Part shown: piece after piece, positions 16,926 to 25,554 of the stretch
Numbering within the stretch: the stretch's first letter is position 1
How the letters are laid out: each line of letters opens with the position of its first letter
Source: Nocardiopsis alborubida
GTDB taxonomy: Bacteria > Actinomycetota > Actinomycetes > Streptosporangiales > Streptosporangiaceae
DNA length: 64,000 nucleotides
NCBI RefSeq assembly: GCF_012396365.1
Contig: NZ_JAAXPG010000012.1
Location: forward strand, 124,001 to 188,000
Direction of reading: 5' to 3'
Made by a program: the position numbers and the translations under genes
The notes under the pieces: model-generated
Databases searched by the model: none
The model's input: only the letters and a program-made list of their open reading frames with translations
What the model was told of the DNA's origin: nothing

Positions 16926-18557
16926 TCAGGAGGGCAGGTCGCGGCGGCGCAGCGCCCACAGCCCGACAGCGGTGAGCACCGCGGCCAGCGCCGTCAGCAG
17001 CGCGTAGGCGGCCGGGGTCTCCCGGTAGTACGGATTGACGTGGGCGAAGGGCGAGACCAGTACGAACACCACATCGGGCACCAGGCTCACCTTCACGGCG
17101 ATCTCGGTCAGGATCCCGACGGACAGGAACCCCCAGCCCACCGCCGCGCACGCGCGCGGAACCGTCCCGTAGGCCAGGAGGGTGACGGCCACGACCACCC
17201 ACACGGCCGGGGCCAGGGACAGCGTCAGCGCGGTGAAGCGCCCGACGTCGGCCCACACCCGCTCGCCGCCCAGACCCGCGCCCAGGCCCACGGCCGCGCC
17301 CAGGGCGGCCAGCAGGACCACGGGCGCGGCGAAGGCCGCCGCGGCGTGCGCCAGCGCCCAGGCCGTCCGGCCGGTCGGCCCGGCGAGCAGCAGCTCTCCC
17401 GTTCCGGCGTTCTCCTCGGTGCGCACGCGCAGGGCGGTGAGCACGGCGTGGGCCGCGACGGGGAACACGAAGGCGAAGACGACGTAGACGAAGAAGGTGT
17501 CGGCGGGCGCCACGCCCAGTTCGGCGGCCATCGCGCGCACCCACGGCATGTCGGCGTACTCGGCCATGGCCTCCGCGCCGGTGCGGCCCATCACCAGCCC
17601 CATGACCGCGAGGGCGGCCGTCCACACCAGCACGGAGCCGCGGTGCAGCCGCCAGACCAGGGCGGGCACCGACCGCAGCCACACGGCCGCCCGCACGGGG
17701 CCGCCCCGCCGGGAGAGCAGGGCGGATCCCAGGTCGCGCCGACCGGCGAGGGCGAACGCGGCCACGACGGTCAGCGCGATCCAGGCCAGGACCGGGAGCA
17801 GGGCCCACCACCGCTCGTCGGCGAAGGGGCGCACGTTCTCCAGCCATCCGTTGGGCACCGCCCACGTCAGCCACAGGGCGTCCCCGCCCGCCATGGCGCC
17901 CGTGCCGCGCACCATGTGCATGGCGTAGAACGCGCCCAGAGCCAGCCCCGCCGCGGTCCCCGGGCGGGTGGTGCACTGCACCGCGACGGCGGCCAGGCCC
18001 GCGCCCACCCCCGCCGCGGCGGCGGTGACCAGGGCCAGCGCCACCGAGCCCGCCACGGGCAGCCCCAGGGCGAGCAGGCCCGCCGCGACGACGGCCGCCA
18101 GTACGGCCGCCGAGGCCAGTACCACGGTGAGCGCGGCCGCCAGATCCGCGTGCCTGCCCAGCGGCGCGCCCCCGAGCAGTTCGCTCCGGCCCGAGGCCTC
18201 CTCGGCGCGGGTGCCGCGCACCACCAGCAGCACCGCGCCCAGGGCGGCGCACATGGTGGCGGCGGCGAACGCCTGCTGGGCGACCAGGGCCTCGGCGCTC
18301 GCGGCGAAGGCCCGTCCCTGGAACAGGACGAACACGGGCACGCTCTGGAGCTGCTCCCACCGCTCCTGGCGCGCCTCGGGGGTGGGGTAGGTGGCGTCGG
18401 CCGCCGCCGCGCCGCCCAGGGCGATACCGGCCGTGGCGGTCAGCCACACGGCGACCAGGATCCGGTCGCGGCGCAGGGACAGCCGCGCCAGGTGCCGCGT
18501 CCCGGTCGCTAGCGGGAAGGCCGGTCGGGGAGGCCGTGCGGCGACGGGCGCGCTCAT
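16926..18557 (-). CDS. ABC transporter permease, polyketide-antibiotic-exporter type
   Basis: A 543-residue membrane protein with about twelve hydrophobic segments in two repeated halves, typical of the large permeases annotated as exporters of polyketide antibiotics. The segment after helix 2 carries the family text [13 protein letters not shown], and a matching [16 protein letters not shown] lies in the second half, which supports internal duplication. The ATG at 18557 overlaps the ATPase stop by 4 bp. It ends a three-gene minus-strand operon (TetR, ATPase, permease) that mirrors the plus-strand operon on the other side of the shared terminator. Confidence 0.9.
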   Translation of the reverse strand: MSAPVAARPPRPAFPLATGTRHLARLSLRRDRILVAVWLTATAGIALGGAAAADATYPTPEARQERWEQLQSVPVFVLFQGRAFAASAEALVAQQAFAAATMCAALGAVLLVVRGTRAEEASGRSELLGGAPLGRHADLAAALTVVLASAAVLAAVVAAGLLALGLPVAGSVALALVTAAAAGVGAGLAAVAVQCTTRPGTAAGLALGAFYAMHMVRGTGAMAGGDALWLTWAVPNGWLENVRPFADERWWALLPVLAWIALTVVAAFALAGRRDLGSALLSRRGGPVRAAVWLRSVPALVWRLHRGSVLVWTAALAVMGLVMGRTGAEAMAEYADMPWVRAMAAELGVAPADTFFVYVVFAFVFPVAAHAVLTALRVRTEENAGTGELLLAGPTGRTAWALAHAAAAFAAPVVLLAALGAAVGLGAGLGGERVWADVGRFTALTLSLAPAVWVVVAVTLLAYGTVPRACAAVGWGFLSVGILTEIAVKVSLVPDVVFVLVSPFAHVNPYYRETPAAYALLTALAAVLTAVGLWALRRRDLPS

Positions 18558-19471
18558 CGGACCCGCTCCGGGTGTTCGCCGCCGCGCTCGACCGCGGTGT
18601 AGTGGCGCAGGAACAGCTCTTCCAGCGTGGGCGGCCGCACGGTCAGGTCGCGCACCCCCAGCCCGGCCAGTCGCGCGCACAGGGGCTCCAGCCCCGAAGG
18701 TTCGGCGTGCAGGCGTACGCGTGAGCCCTCCACCGCCAGGTCGTGCACACCGGGCAGGGCGGCGAGCCCGTCGGGGGACCCGGTGAGTTCGGCGGTCACG
18801 GTCAGACGGGACAGGTGGCGCAGCTCGTCCAGGGTCCCGCTCTCCACCGTGCGTCCGGCCCGGATGATGCTGACCCGGTCGCAGAGCGCCTCCACCTCGG
18901 ACAGAACGTGGCTGGAGAGCAGGACGGTGCGGCCCCGGGCCCTCTCCTCGGCGACGGCGTGGCGGAAGACCTCCTCCATGAGCGGGTCCAGACCCGACGT
19001 GGGCTCGTCCAGGACCAGGAGTTCGGTGTCGGCGGCCAGCGCGGCCACCAGCACGACCTTCTGCCGGTTGCCCTTGGAGTAGGCGCGGCCCCGGGTGCGC
19101 AGGTCCAGCTCGAAGCGGTCCACGAGTGCGTCGCGGCGCCGCTGGTCGGTCCCGCCGCGCACGCGGCCGAGCAGGTCGAGGACCTCCCCGCCGGAGAGCC
19201 CCGGCCACAGGGCGACGTCGCCCGGGACGTAGGCCAGTCGGCGGTGCAGGACGGCGGCGTCCCGCCAGGGGTCGCCGCCGAGCAGGCGCGCGGTGCCGGA
19301 GTCGGCCCGGGCCAGTCCGAGCAGGACGCGGATCGCCGTCGTCTTGCCCGCGCCGTTGGGCCCGAGGAAGCCGTGGACCTCCCCGGTTCGTACGCGCAGG
19401 TCCAAGCCGTCCAGGGCCCTGGTGGGCCCGAAGCGCTTGGTCAGGCCCGCGACATGGATCGCGTCCGTCAT
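18554..19471 (-). CDS. ABC transporter ATP-binding protein
   Basis: A 305-residue ATPase with Walker A GPNGAGKT at residues 37-44, signature YSKGN at 131-135 (the LSGGQ position is degenerate, as in DrrA/CcmA-type ATPases), Walker B LLVLDEP at 151-157 and the switch His in LLSSHVLSE. The C-terminal 90 residues form the extra domain found in drug-exporter ATPases. It overlaps the TetR gene upstream and the permease gene downstream by 4 bp each, which implies one transcript and coupled translation. Confidence 0.93.
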   Translation of the reverse strand: MTDAIHVAGLTKRFGPTRALDGLDLRVRTGEVHGFLGPNGAGKTTAIRVLLGLARADSGTARLLGGDPWRDAAVLHRRLAYVPGDVALWPGLSGGEVLDLLGRVRGGTDQRRRDALVDRFELDLRTRGRAYSKGNRQKVVLVAALAADTELLVLDEPTSGLDPLMEEVFRHAVAEERARGRTVLLSSHVLSEVEALCDRVSIIRAGRTVESGTLDELRHLSRLTVTAELTGSPDGLAALPGVHDLAVEGSRVRLHAEPSGLEPLCARLAGLGVRDLTVRPPTLEELFLRHYTAVERGGEHPERVR

Positions 19472-20142
19472 GGTTCTTCTCCCGGGGGGTCGGAGTCGGG
19501 TTCGGGGTGGGGGAGGGCGTCGGCGATCCGCCGTCCCTGCTCGCCGGAGAAGAAGTCGGCCATGGCGGTGTAGACCCCTGCCATGGCCGCGCCGACGCGC
19601 GGAGCGTGCTCGGGATCGAGCGAGTCGGCCGCCATGCGGCGGGACAGGTGGAGGTGCAGGACGAGCGTTCCCAGGTGCATGGCGCCCATGACCGCGGCGG
19701 TGTCCCGTGTGATCCGTGCTCCCGGCGGATAGCGGTCGGGCCAGTGCTCGCTGAGGAAGCGCTCGGCGAAGTCGGCGCCGGTGTCGAAGAACTCCGAGGC
19801 CGAGTCGGACCCCTCCACCAGGGCTCGGGCGAGGTAACGGGTGCTGGTGTGGCTGGCCCGGTACATCGCCGCCCCGAACCCGGGGGCGGCCGCGTCCTCG
19901 CCCAGACTGCTGCGGGCCTGTTCGAGCAGGGTGCCGATGGCGTACGCGTCGCAGGCCGCGCGCAGGCCCTCCTTGGAGCCGAAGTGGTGGCGGATCAGGC
20001 CGGTGGACACGCCCGCCTCGGCGGCGATGGCCTGGACGGTGGCGCCCTTGACCCCGCGGTCGGCGAAGACCGCCAGGGCGGCGTCGCGGATGCGCGCCCG
20101 CCCGGTGAGGTCCTCGTTGGGCGGCGGTGGTGTGGAGCTCAT
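19468..20142 (-). CDS. TetR-family regulator of the minus-strand ABC exporter
   Basis: A 224-residue TetR protein. The HTH is at residues 15-60 ([20 protein letters not shown], then IRHHFGSKE). The ligand domain is followed by an acidic Pro-rich tail. It is the first gene of the operon with the ATPase and permease. Two tandem operator-like palindromes lie 10 bp upstream of its start, so autorepression is very likely. Confidence 0.93.
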   Translation of the reverse strand: MSSTPPPPNEDLTGRARIRDAALAVFADRGVKGATVQAIAAEAGVSTGLIRHHFGSKEGLRAACDAYAIGTLLEQARSSLGEDAAAPGFGAAMYRASHTSTRYLARALVEGSDSASEFFDTGADFAERFLSEHWPDRYPPGARITRDTAAVMGAMHLGTLVLHLHLSRRMAADSLDPEHAPRVGAAMAGVYTAMADFFSGEQGRRIADALPHPEPDSDPPGEEP

Positions 20143-20151
20143 GTCGTCAGA

Positions 20152-20187
20152 CTACACGTTCATGTAGCGAACTACACGTTCGTGTAG
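20152..20187. promoter_or_regulatory. Tandem TetR operators
   Basis: Two 16-bp palindromes stand 20 bp apart. CTACACGTTCATGTAG is at 20152-20167, with one arm mismatch, and CTACACGTTCGTGTAG is at 20172-20187, with perfect 7-bp arms around TT. They sit directly before the TetR start, over the presumed promoter. A 20-bp phasing places both sites on nearly the same face of the helix, so two dimers could bind cooperatively. Confidence 0.8.
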
Positions 20188-20189
20188 CA

Positions 20190-20535
20190 CTTTTTGCCCA
20201 GGGCCGACCGACTGATGTGAAGGCGGGTGACTTCCGTGCTCTGAGGGCCCTCGGTGCTTCCTGGCCGGACTGGTCGCACGCGGGGCGAGGGGACCGGACG
20301 CGGGCCGCGGGGCTTCCCGGCCGCACGACCGCACACGGGACGGCGTGGGGAGGGCCCGGAACAGCGAGGGGCGTGCACGGGACGGGGGATCGCGTAGGGG
20401 GGGCGGCGGGAACCGGGTGCGGGACGACGGTGACCGGGAGCGGGACACGGGGGACGGCACCGCCGTCTCCCCGTCCCGGCCCGACGGGCACGGCGCGGGC
20501 CCCGCACCCCTTCGCGGGGTCCCGCGCCGCGGACC
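20190..20535. other. Gene-free GC-rich stretch
   Basis: No credible gene is seen between the TetR operators and pepE. The stretch is rich in short G-runs and ends in the pepE terminator hairpin (20492-20528). Confidence 0.5.
20492..20528 (-). terminator. Terminator after pepE
   Basis: Outer arms GGCGCGGG and CCCGCGCC enclose an inner stem, CCCCGC with GCGGGG. The hairpin lies 8 bp past the pepE stop on the minus strand. Confidence 0.65.
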
Positions 20536-21294
20536 CTAGACCGGCTGGTCGAAGCGGGGCGTGCGCGCGAACAGGTCGGTCACCTCGCCCGTCACCTCGA
20601 AGGGGGCCGTGCCGCGGCGGAAGACGATCGCCGGGCCCGGCGCGTCCGGCTGCACCGCGGCGCCGCCCACGGTCGCGCGGACCACGTCCGACCCCGCGCC
20701 CCGCACGCGCAGGTGCGTCCCCTCGCGCAGGCCGAGGACGTCCACGTCGTTGGCCTCCAGGAACTCCGTCAGCCGGGTCTCACGGGTCTCGCCCTGGTGC
20801 GTGGACCGGGGGTCGGCGTCCAGGTAGTGCGGGTTGATCTGGAACGGGACGAAGCCCAGCGCGGTGAAGGACGACGGCTCCACGATGGGCATGTCGTTGG
20901 TGGTGCGCAGCGTGGGAGCGGTGATGTTGGTGCCCGCGCTCGCCCCCATGTAGGGCAGCCCGGCCAGGACGCGGTCGCGCAGGTCCTCCAGGAGCCCGGT
21001 GCGCTGGAGGGCGGCCACGAGGCGGAACGTGTTGCCCCCGCCCACGAAGACGGCCTGCGCCTCGTCCAGGACCCGCGCGGCCCCGGCGTCCGCCGGGACC
21101 CCCGTCACGCGGACCCCGCGCGCCGCGAAGGCCTCGGCCACCCGCGCGGTGTAGGCGCCGTGGTCGCCTCCCGCGAACGGCACGAACGCCACGGTGTCGC
21201 GGCCGTCGAGGAAGGCCTCCACATCCCCCCAGGCGTGGTCGAGGTAGCCCCGGCCGTGGTTGGTCGAGTTGGAGAAGAGCAGCAGCTCGGGCAT
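20536..21294 (-). CDS. pepE: Dipeptidase E (alpha-aspartyl dipeptidase, family S51)
   Basis: A cytoplasmic serine peptidase of 252 residues that splits dipeptides with N-terminal aspartate. The nucleophile lies in GASAGTN at Ser119, with Asp134 in TTND and His156 in NPHYLD. These align with the Ser-Asp-His triad that I recall as 120/135/157 in the E. coli enzyme. VFVGGGNTF at 82-90 is also typical. The ATG at 21294 is 9 bp after the IclR stop, so the two are an operon. Across the divergent region lie a peptide transporter and amino-acid racemase-like genes, which makes release of aspartate from imported peptides a sensible role. Confidence 0.9.
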   Translation of the reverse strand: MPELLLFSNSTNHGRGYLDHAWGDVEAFLDGRDTVAFVPFAGGDHGAYTARVAEAFAARGVRVTGVPADAGAARVLDEAQAVFVGGGNTFRLVAALQRTGLLEDLRDRVLAGLPYMGASAGTNITAPTLRTTNDMPIVEPSSFTALGFVPFQINPHYLDADPRSTHQGETRETRLTEFLEANDVDVLGLREGTHLRVRGAGSDVVRATVGGAAVQPDAPGPAIVFRRGTAPFEVTGEVTDLFARTPRFDQPV

Positions 21295-21303
21295 GGTCCC
21301 CCT

Positions 21304-22155
21304 TCAGGGAGCGGTCGGGCGCGGGGAGGGGCGGGAGCCGTGCCCCCGCCTCCAGTTGCGCGTGGGCGGTGCCGGGCGGCGGTTGGACAGCAGCCCGGTG
21401 AGACCGTCGGCCGCGGCGCGCAGCGGCGCCAGGTGGTCGAGCAGGTCGTCGTCGTGGTCGGAGTGCTTGTTCTCCACCAGAGTCACGGAGCCGACCGGGC
21501 GCTTGCCGCCGAACACGGGGACGGCCAGCGCGCGGGACGCGGCGTCGTACTCGCCCTGGGAGAGCGCGTAGCCCTGCTCGACGGCCTCGTCGAAGAGCTC
21601 CTCGACCTGCTGCTCGTCGAAGGGCGTGAGGTCGGAGAAGCGGGCGGAGGGGCGCCCCGCCAGCAGGGCCCTGCGCTCCGCCGGGTCCAGGAAGGCGAAG
21701 TAGGCCCGGGAGGTGGCCCCGGCGTGGGCGGGGTAGAGCTCGTCGAGGAAGGGGTGGGAGCGGCGCGGGCCCTCCGAGCCGCCGACCGCGGCGATGCAGC
21801 GCACGTGCGCGCCGTCGGGGACGCAGAACAGGCAGGTGCGGCCGCTGGAGCGGGCCAGATCGGCGAGCAGGGGCTCGGCCAGGACGGAGAGGCCGCCCGA
21901 GCGCTCCCACAGCCCGGCCATGCGCCACATGGCGGGGCCCATGCTGTAGCGGCGCGTGTCGGGGTCGGCGCGCAGGAACCCCTTGCCCGCCAGGGAGGCC
22001 AGGAGGCGCTGGGCGGTCGACTTCGACAGGCCGAACTCGGCGGCGAGTTCGAGGACGCCCCAGCTCGTGCGGTACTCGTCGAAGCTGAGGAGGACGTCGA
22101 GCGCCCGGTCGACCGTCTGGAGCGGGCCGGTGCGTTCCGTGGAACCGGTGGACAT
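21304..22155 (-). CDS. IclR-family transcriptional regulator
   Basis: A 283-residue IclR protein. The winged HTH occupies residues 10-75, with WGVLELAAEFGLSKSTAQRL as the recognition region. The C-terminal effector domain runs from about residue 85, with FLDELYPAHAGATSRAYFAF near its start. The ATG at 22155 is preferred; an upstream in-frame start at 22191 would add twelve residues and enter the promoter region. It is transcribed with pepE and diverges from the OPT-AroM-racemase-DUF1177 operon. A 15-bp palindrome in between is its probable operator, and the effector is probably a product of that pathway. Confidence 0.92.
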   Translation of the reverse strand: MSTGSTERTGPLQTVDRALDVLLSFDEYRTSWGVLELAAEFGLSKSTAQRLLASLAGKGFLRADPDTRRYSMGPAMWRMAGLWERSGGLSVLAEPLLADLARSSGRTCLFCVPDGAHVRCIAAVGGSEGPRRSHPFLDELYPAHAGATSRAYFAFLDPAERRALLAGRPSARFSDLTPFDEQQVEELFDEAVEQGYALSQGEYDAASRALAVPVFGGKRPVGSVTLVENKHSDHDDDLLDHLAPLRAAADGLTGLLSNRRPAPPTRNWRRGHGSRPSPRPTAP

Positions 22156-22223
22156 GGAAGCCCACCCTACGTGCAGCGCAGGGACCGGCACCCCGGCTCC
22201 GGGGATCGAAATGTGATCTTAAC

Positions 22224-22238
22224 TCCCACATAGTGGGA
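22224..22238. promoter_or_regulatory. IclR-type 15-bp palindromic operator
   Basis: TCCCAC-ATA-GTGGGA is a perfect 6-bp dyad with a 3-bp centre. Its length and its place in the 215-bp region between iclR-pepE and the OPT operon fit an IclR site acting on both directions. Confidence 0.7.
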
Positions 22239-22370
22239 AACCTTTGCTCCGGCGGGTGAACGGAAGGCAGCCTGGGCGTGACGGGCCAGGACGCGGCAGC
22301 CGCGCACCGCAGGCCTTTGACCAGCGACACTCCGTCCTCGACGGACGTGAGTCATCCCCGAAGGACACAC

Positions 22371-24020
22371 ATGGAACCGTCGGCACCTGGTTCGTCCACC
22401 GAACCGCAGACCCCGGGAAACGCCCGCCACCCGCGCGCGTTCGAACCCGTCGTCGTCATCGTCACCGTCCTGGTGAGCCTCCTCGGGGCGGTGATCGGCA
22501 TTCACATGATCACGACGCTCGGGGTCTCGCCCAACACCAGCGTCATCGGCGCGGTCGTGGCCATGCTCATCGGCCGAATCGGGTTCCTGGGGCTGCGCTC
22601 GATGCGCGACACCCACCGGCAGAACCTCATCCAGTCCTCGATCTCCGGCGCGACCTTCGCCTCGGCGAACTCCCTGCTCACCCCGATCGCCATCCCCTTC
22701 CTCTTCGGCCGCCCCGACCTGGTGTGGCCGATGCTGCTGGGCGCGTCCCTGGGCCTGCTCATCGACGTGTTCGTGCTGTACAAGGCGTTCGGCTCCCGGT
22801 TCCTGCCCGCCGACGCGGCCTGGCCGCCCGGGGTGGCGGCCGCCGAGACCATCAAGGCGGGTGACCGGGGCGGACGCCATGCGGCCATCCTGGTGGGCGG
22901 CGGCGCGGTCGGGCTCGGCGCGTCCTTCCTGGGCATGCCGATGTCGGCGGCGGGCATCGCCATGATCGGCAACGTCTGGGCCCTGCTCATGTTCGCCGTG
23001 GGCCTGCTCGTCGCCCAGTACTCCCCGGCGGTCATCGGGATCGACCTCAACTCCGTCTACGTGCCGCACGGCGTCATGATCGGCGCGGGCGTGGTCGCGC
23101 TGGCGCAGATCGTGGTCATCCTCGCCGGCCGCCAGAGCCGCCGGGAGAGGGAGCGCGAGGCCGCCCGCGACCGCGCCGCCCAGGACGACCCGTCCCTGGC
23201 CTACACGGTGGACCGCGCCACCCTGGGCCGGGCCCTGGGCTCGGGCTACGTGCTGTTCGCCCTCGGCGCCCTCGTGCTCGCGGTCACCGGCGGGATCTGG
23301 GCGGACATGAGCTGGCTGGGCATCCTCGGATTCGTCCTGTTCGCCGCCGTGGCCGCCCTGGTCCACGAACTCATCGTCGGCCTGGCCGCCATGCACGCGG
23401 GCTGGTTCCCCGCCTTCGCGGTCACCCTCATCTTCCTCATCCTCGGCCTGGCGCTGGGCATCCCCGGGGTGCCGCTGGCCCTGCTCGTGGGCTACTGCGC
23501 GGCCACCGGCCCCGCCTTCGCGGACATGGGCTACGACTTCAAGGCCGGGTGGGTGCTGCGCCGCGACCGCCGCCCCTACACCGCCTACGAGCTCGACGGA
23601 CGCCGCCAGCAGCTCATCTCCTCCATGATCGGGTTCGCCGTCGCCATCGGCATGGTCGCGCTGCTCTGGCAGGGCCTGTTCGAGGACGGTGCCGTGCCGC
23701 CCACCTCGATCGTCTACGCCGACACCATCAAGGCCGGGCTGAGCGACCCCTCCGTCCTGCTCCAGCTCGCCCTGTGGGCCGTGCCCGGCGCGATCGTGCA
23801 GCTCCTGGGCGGCCCCCGGCGCCAGATGGGCGTCCTGCTCGCCACCGGCCTGCTCGTGGCCACGCCCAACGCAGGATGGCTCGTCCTGGCCGGGCTGGCG
23901 ATCCGCCTGGTGTGGGAGCGCCGCCGCGGCGAGAAGGGCGAGCAGGAGATCGCCCTGGTCGGCGCCGGACTCATCGCCGGGGACTCCGTCCACTCCGTCG
24001 GCACCATCTTCAGCCGCTGA
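22371..24020 (+). CDS. OPT-family oligopeptide transporter
   Basis: A 549-residue membrane protein with about 14 hydrophobic segments that resembles the OPT/YSL oligopeptide transporter superfamily. These are proton-coupled importers of small peptides or amino-acid-derived metal chelates. A repeated pattern supports this: WPPGVAAAETIKAGD near residue 155 and SIVYADTIKAG near residue 450, the second-half equivalent. The ATG at 22371 follows AAGGA. A longer in-frame start at 22278 lacks a ribosome-binding site. It heads a four-gene operon, so the imported compound is probably processed by the next three products. Confidence 0.82.
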   Translation: MEPSAPGSSTEPQTPGNARHPRAFEPVVVIVTVLVSLLGAVIGIHMITTLGVSPNTSVIGAVVAMLIGRIGFLGLRSMRDTHRQNLIQSSISGATFASANSLLTPIAIPFLFGRPDLVWPMLLGASLGLLIDVFVLYKAFGSRFLPADAAWPPGVAAAETIKAGDRGGRHAAILVGGGAVGLGASFLGMPMSAAGIAMIGNVWALLMFAVGLLVAQYSPAVIGIDLNSVYVPHGVMIGAGVVALAQIVVILAGRQSRREREREAARDRAAQDDPSLAYTVDRATLGRALGSGYVLFALGALVLAVTGGIWADMSWLGILGFVLFAAVAALVHELIVGLAAMHAGWFPAFAVTLIFLILGLALGIPGVPLALLVGYCAATGPAFADMGYDFKAGWVLRRDRRPYTAYELDGRRQQLISSMIGFAVAIGMVALLWQGLFEDGAVPPTSIVYADTIKAGLSDPSVLLQLALWAVPGAIVQLLGGPRRQMGVLLATGLLVATPNAGWLVLAGLAIRLVWERRRGEKGEQEIALVGAGLIAGDSVHSVGTIFSR

Positions 24021-24034
24021 ACCCGGGAGGAACC

Positions 24035-24742
24035 ATGACACGACTCGGAGTCGTCACCATCGGCCAGGCGCCGCGCACGGACCTGACCCCGGAGATCACC
24101 GCCCTGGTGCCCGAGGCCACCGTGGTCGAGCGGGGCGTCCTGGACGGCCTCACCCGCGCCCAGATCGAGGCGCGGCCACTCGCCCCCGACGACCACGCCC
24201 TCACCACCCGCCTCGCCGACGGCACCTCCGTCGTCCTGGGCGAGTCCCTGGTCATGGAGCGCCTGCCGGGACTGCTCGCCGACCTGGAACACGAGGTGGA
24301 CGCGGTGCTGCTCGCCTGCACCGGCGCCTTCCCGGAGCTGGAGCACACCAAGCCGCTCTTCGTGCCCGACCGGATGATCGCCTTCGGGGCCGCGGCCCTG
24401 CTCGGCGACACCGGGCGCCTGGGCGTCGTGTGCCCCCTGCCCGAGCAGAGGCGCGACACCGAGGCCAAGTTCGGCCGCCGCCTGCCCGCCGGGTCCCGGG
24501 TGCTCACCGACGTGTGCTCCCCCTACACCGGAACTTCCGACGACCTCGCCGCCGCCGCGCGGCGCCTGGCCGACGCCGGAGCCGACCTCCTGGCCCTGGA
24601 CTGCGTCGGCTACACCGAGCGGATGCGCGCCCGCGCGGCCGCGGCCTCGGGCCTTCCGGTGGTCCTGGCCCGGTCGGTGTGCGTGCGCCTGGCCTCGGAG
24701 GTCCTGGACTCGCTCGGCGCGCGGACGGAGGCGGCCGTATGA
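24035..24742 (+). CDS. AroM-family protein
   Basis: A 235-residue cytoplasmic protein that matches the AroM family from its first line (RLGVVTIGQAPRTDLTPEI). AroM of E. coli has no proven reaction. The protein has two cysteines in the positions used by the Asp/Glu racemase fold: Cys95 in LLACTGAF and Cys190 in LDCVGY. The next gene's product has the same pair. The ATG at 24035 is preceded by GGGAGGAA. The gene is 14 bp after the OPT gene and overlaps the racemase-like gene by 4 bp. A racemase or C-N lyase-like role on the imported compound is my inference. Confidence 0.85.
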   Translation: MTRLGVVTIGQAPRTDLTPEITALVPEATVVERGVLDGLTRAQIEARPLAPDDHALTTRLADGTSVVLGESLVMERLPGLLADLEHEVDAVLLACTGAFPELEHTKPLFVPDRMIAFGAAALLGDTGRLGVVCPLPEQRRDTEAKFGRRLPAGSRVLTDVCSPYTGTSDDLAAAARRLADAGADLLALDCVGYTERMRARAAAASGLPVVLARSVCVRLASEVLDSLGARTEAAV

Positions 24743-25404
24743 GGATCGGCGTCATCCGGGTGGTCACCACCGACGACCAGGAGCAGCTCGACGCGCACGG
24801 CCGCGTCATCCGCGGGGAGCTCGGCGTGGACACCGTCTCGCGGTGCCTGCCCGACCAGCCCGACGGCGTGCACGACGACACGACCTTCACGCTCGCCTCG
24901 GCCAAGGTCGCCGACCTGGCCGCGGGCATGGAACGCGAGGACGGCGTCGACGCGCTGCTCGTCAGCTGCGCCGCCGACCCGGGTCTGGCCCGGGCCCGCG
25001 CCGCGGTCGGCGTTCCCGTCGTCGGCGCGGGGGAGGCCGCGGCCCGCCGGGCCCTGGAACTGGGCTCGAAGGTCGGCGTCCTGGACCTGACCACCCGCAC
25101 CCCGGACTCGGTCACCTCCGTGCTCGGGTCCGCCCTCGTCGCCGCGCTCGTGCCCGAGGGCGTGCGCCGGACCCACGACCTGCGCACCGACGCGGGCCTG
25201 GCCGCCTCGGTCCGGGCCGCCGAACGCCTGGTCGCCATGGGCGCGGACACCCTGATGTTCGCCTGCACCGGCATGACCACCATCGGCCTGGCCGCCCGCC
25301 TCACCGACCGGGTCGGCGTCCCCGTCGTGGACGCCGTCCGCGCCGGGGCGCGCGCCGCCGTGCGCGCGGCGGAGGGCGCGGCGGAGGGCGCGGCCCGGGG
25401 CTGA
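24739..25404 (+). CDS. Asp/Glu/hydantoin racemase-like protein
   Basis: A 221-residue protein of the Asp/Glu racemase superfamily. The two expected catalytic cysteines are Cys77 in LLVSCAAD and Cys176 in MFACTGMTT, each at the end of a strand in one of the two symmetric lobes. Enzymes of this fold invert the alpha carbon of aspartate, glutamate, hydantoins or related compounds without a cofactor. It starts in the AroM stop (ATGA overlap), so the two are made together and might form a complex. The C-terminus is an Ala/Glu-rich tail. Confidence 0.85.
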   Translation: MRIGVIRVVTTDDQEQLDAHGRVIRGELGVDTVSRCLPDQPDGVHDDTTFTLASAKVADLAAGMEREDGVDALLVSCAADPGLARARAAVGVPVVGAGEAAARRALELGSKVGVLDLTTRTPDSVTSVLGSALVAALVPEGVRRTHDLRTDAGLAASVRAAERLVAMGADTLMFACTGMTTIGLAARLTDRVGVPVVDAVRAGARAAVRAAEGAAEGAARG

Positions 25405-25554
25405 GTCCGAAACCGCGACAACACGGCGGCGCGACAAGCCGTGTCGCCCGCGAGCACAGGCCGCGCGGCGACCACACGAACGACCGCCCCGGCCGGGGCG
25501 CCGACCGCGGCGCCCGGCCGGACCGGGCGGTCCACCACCTGAGAGAGGGAACCC

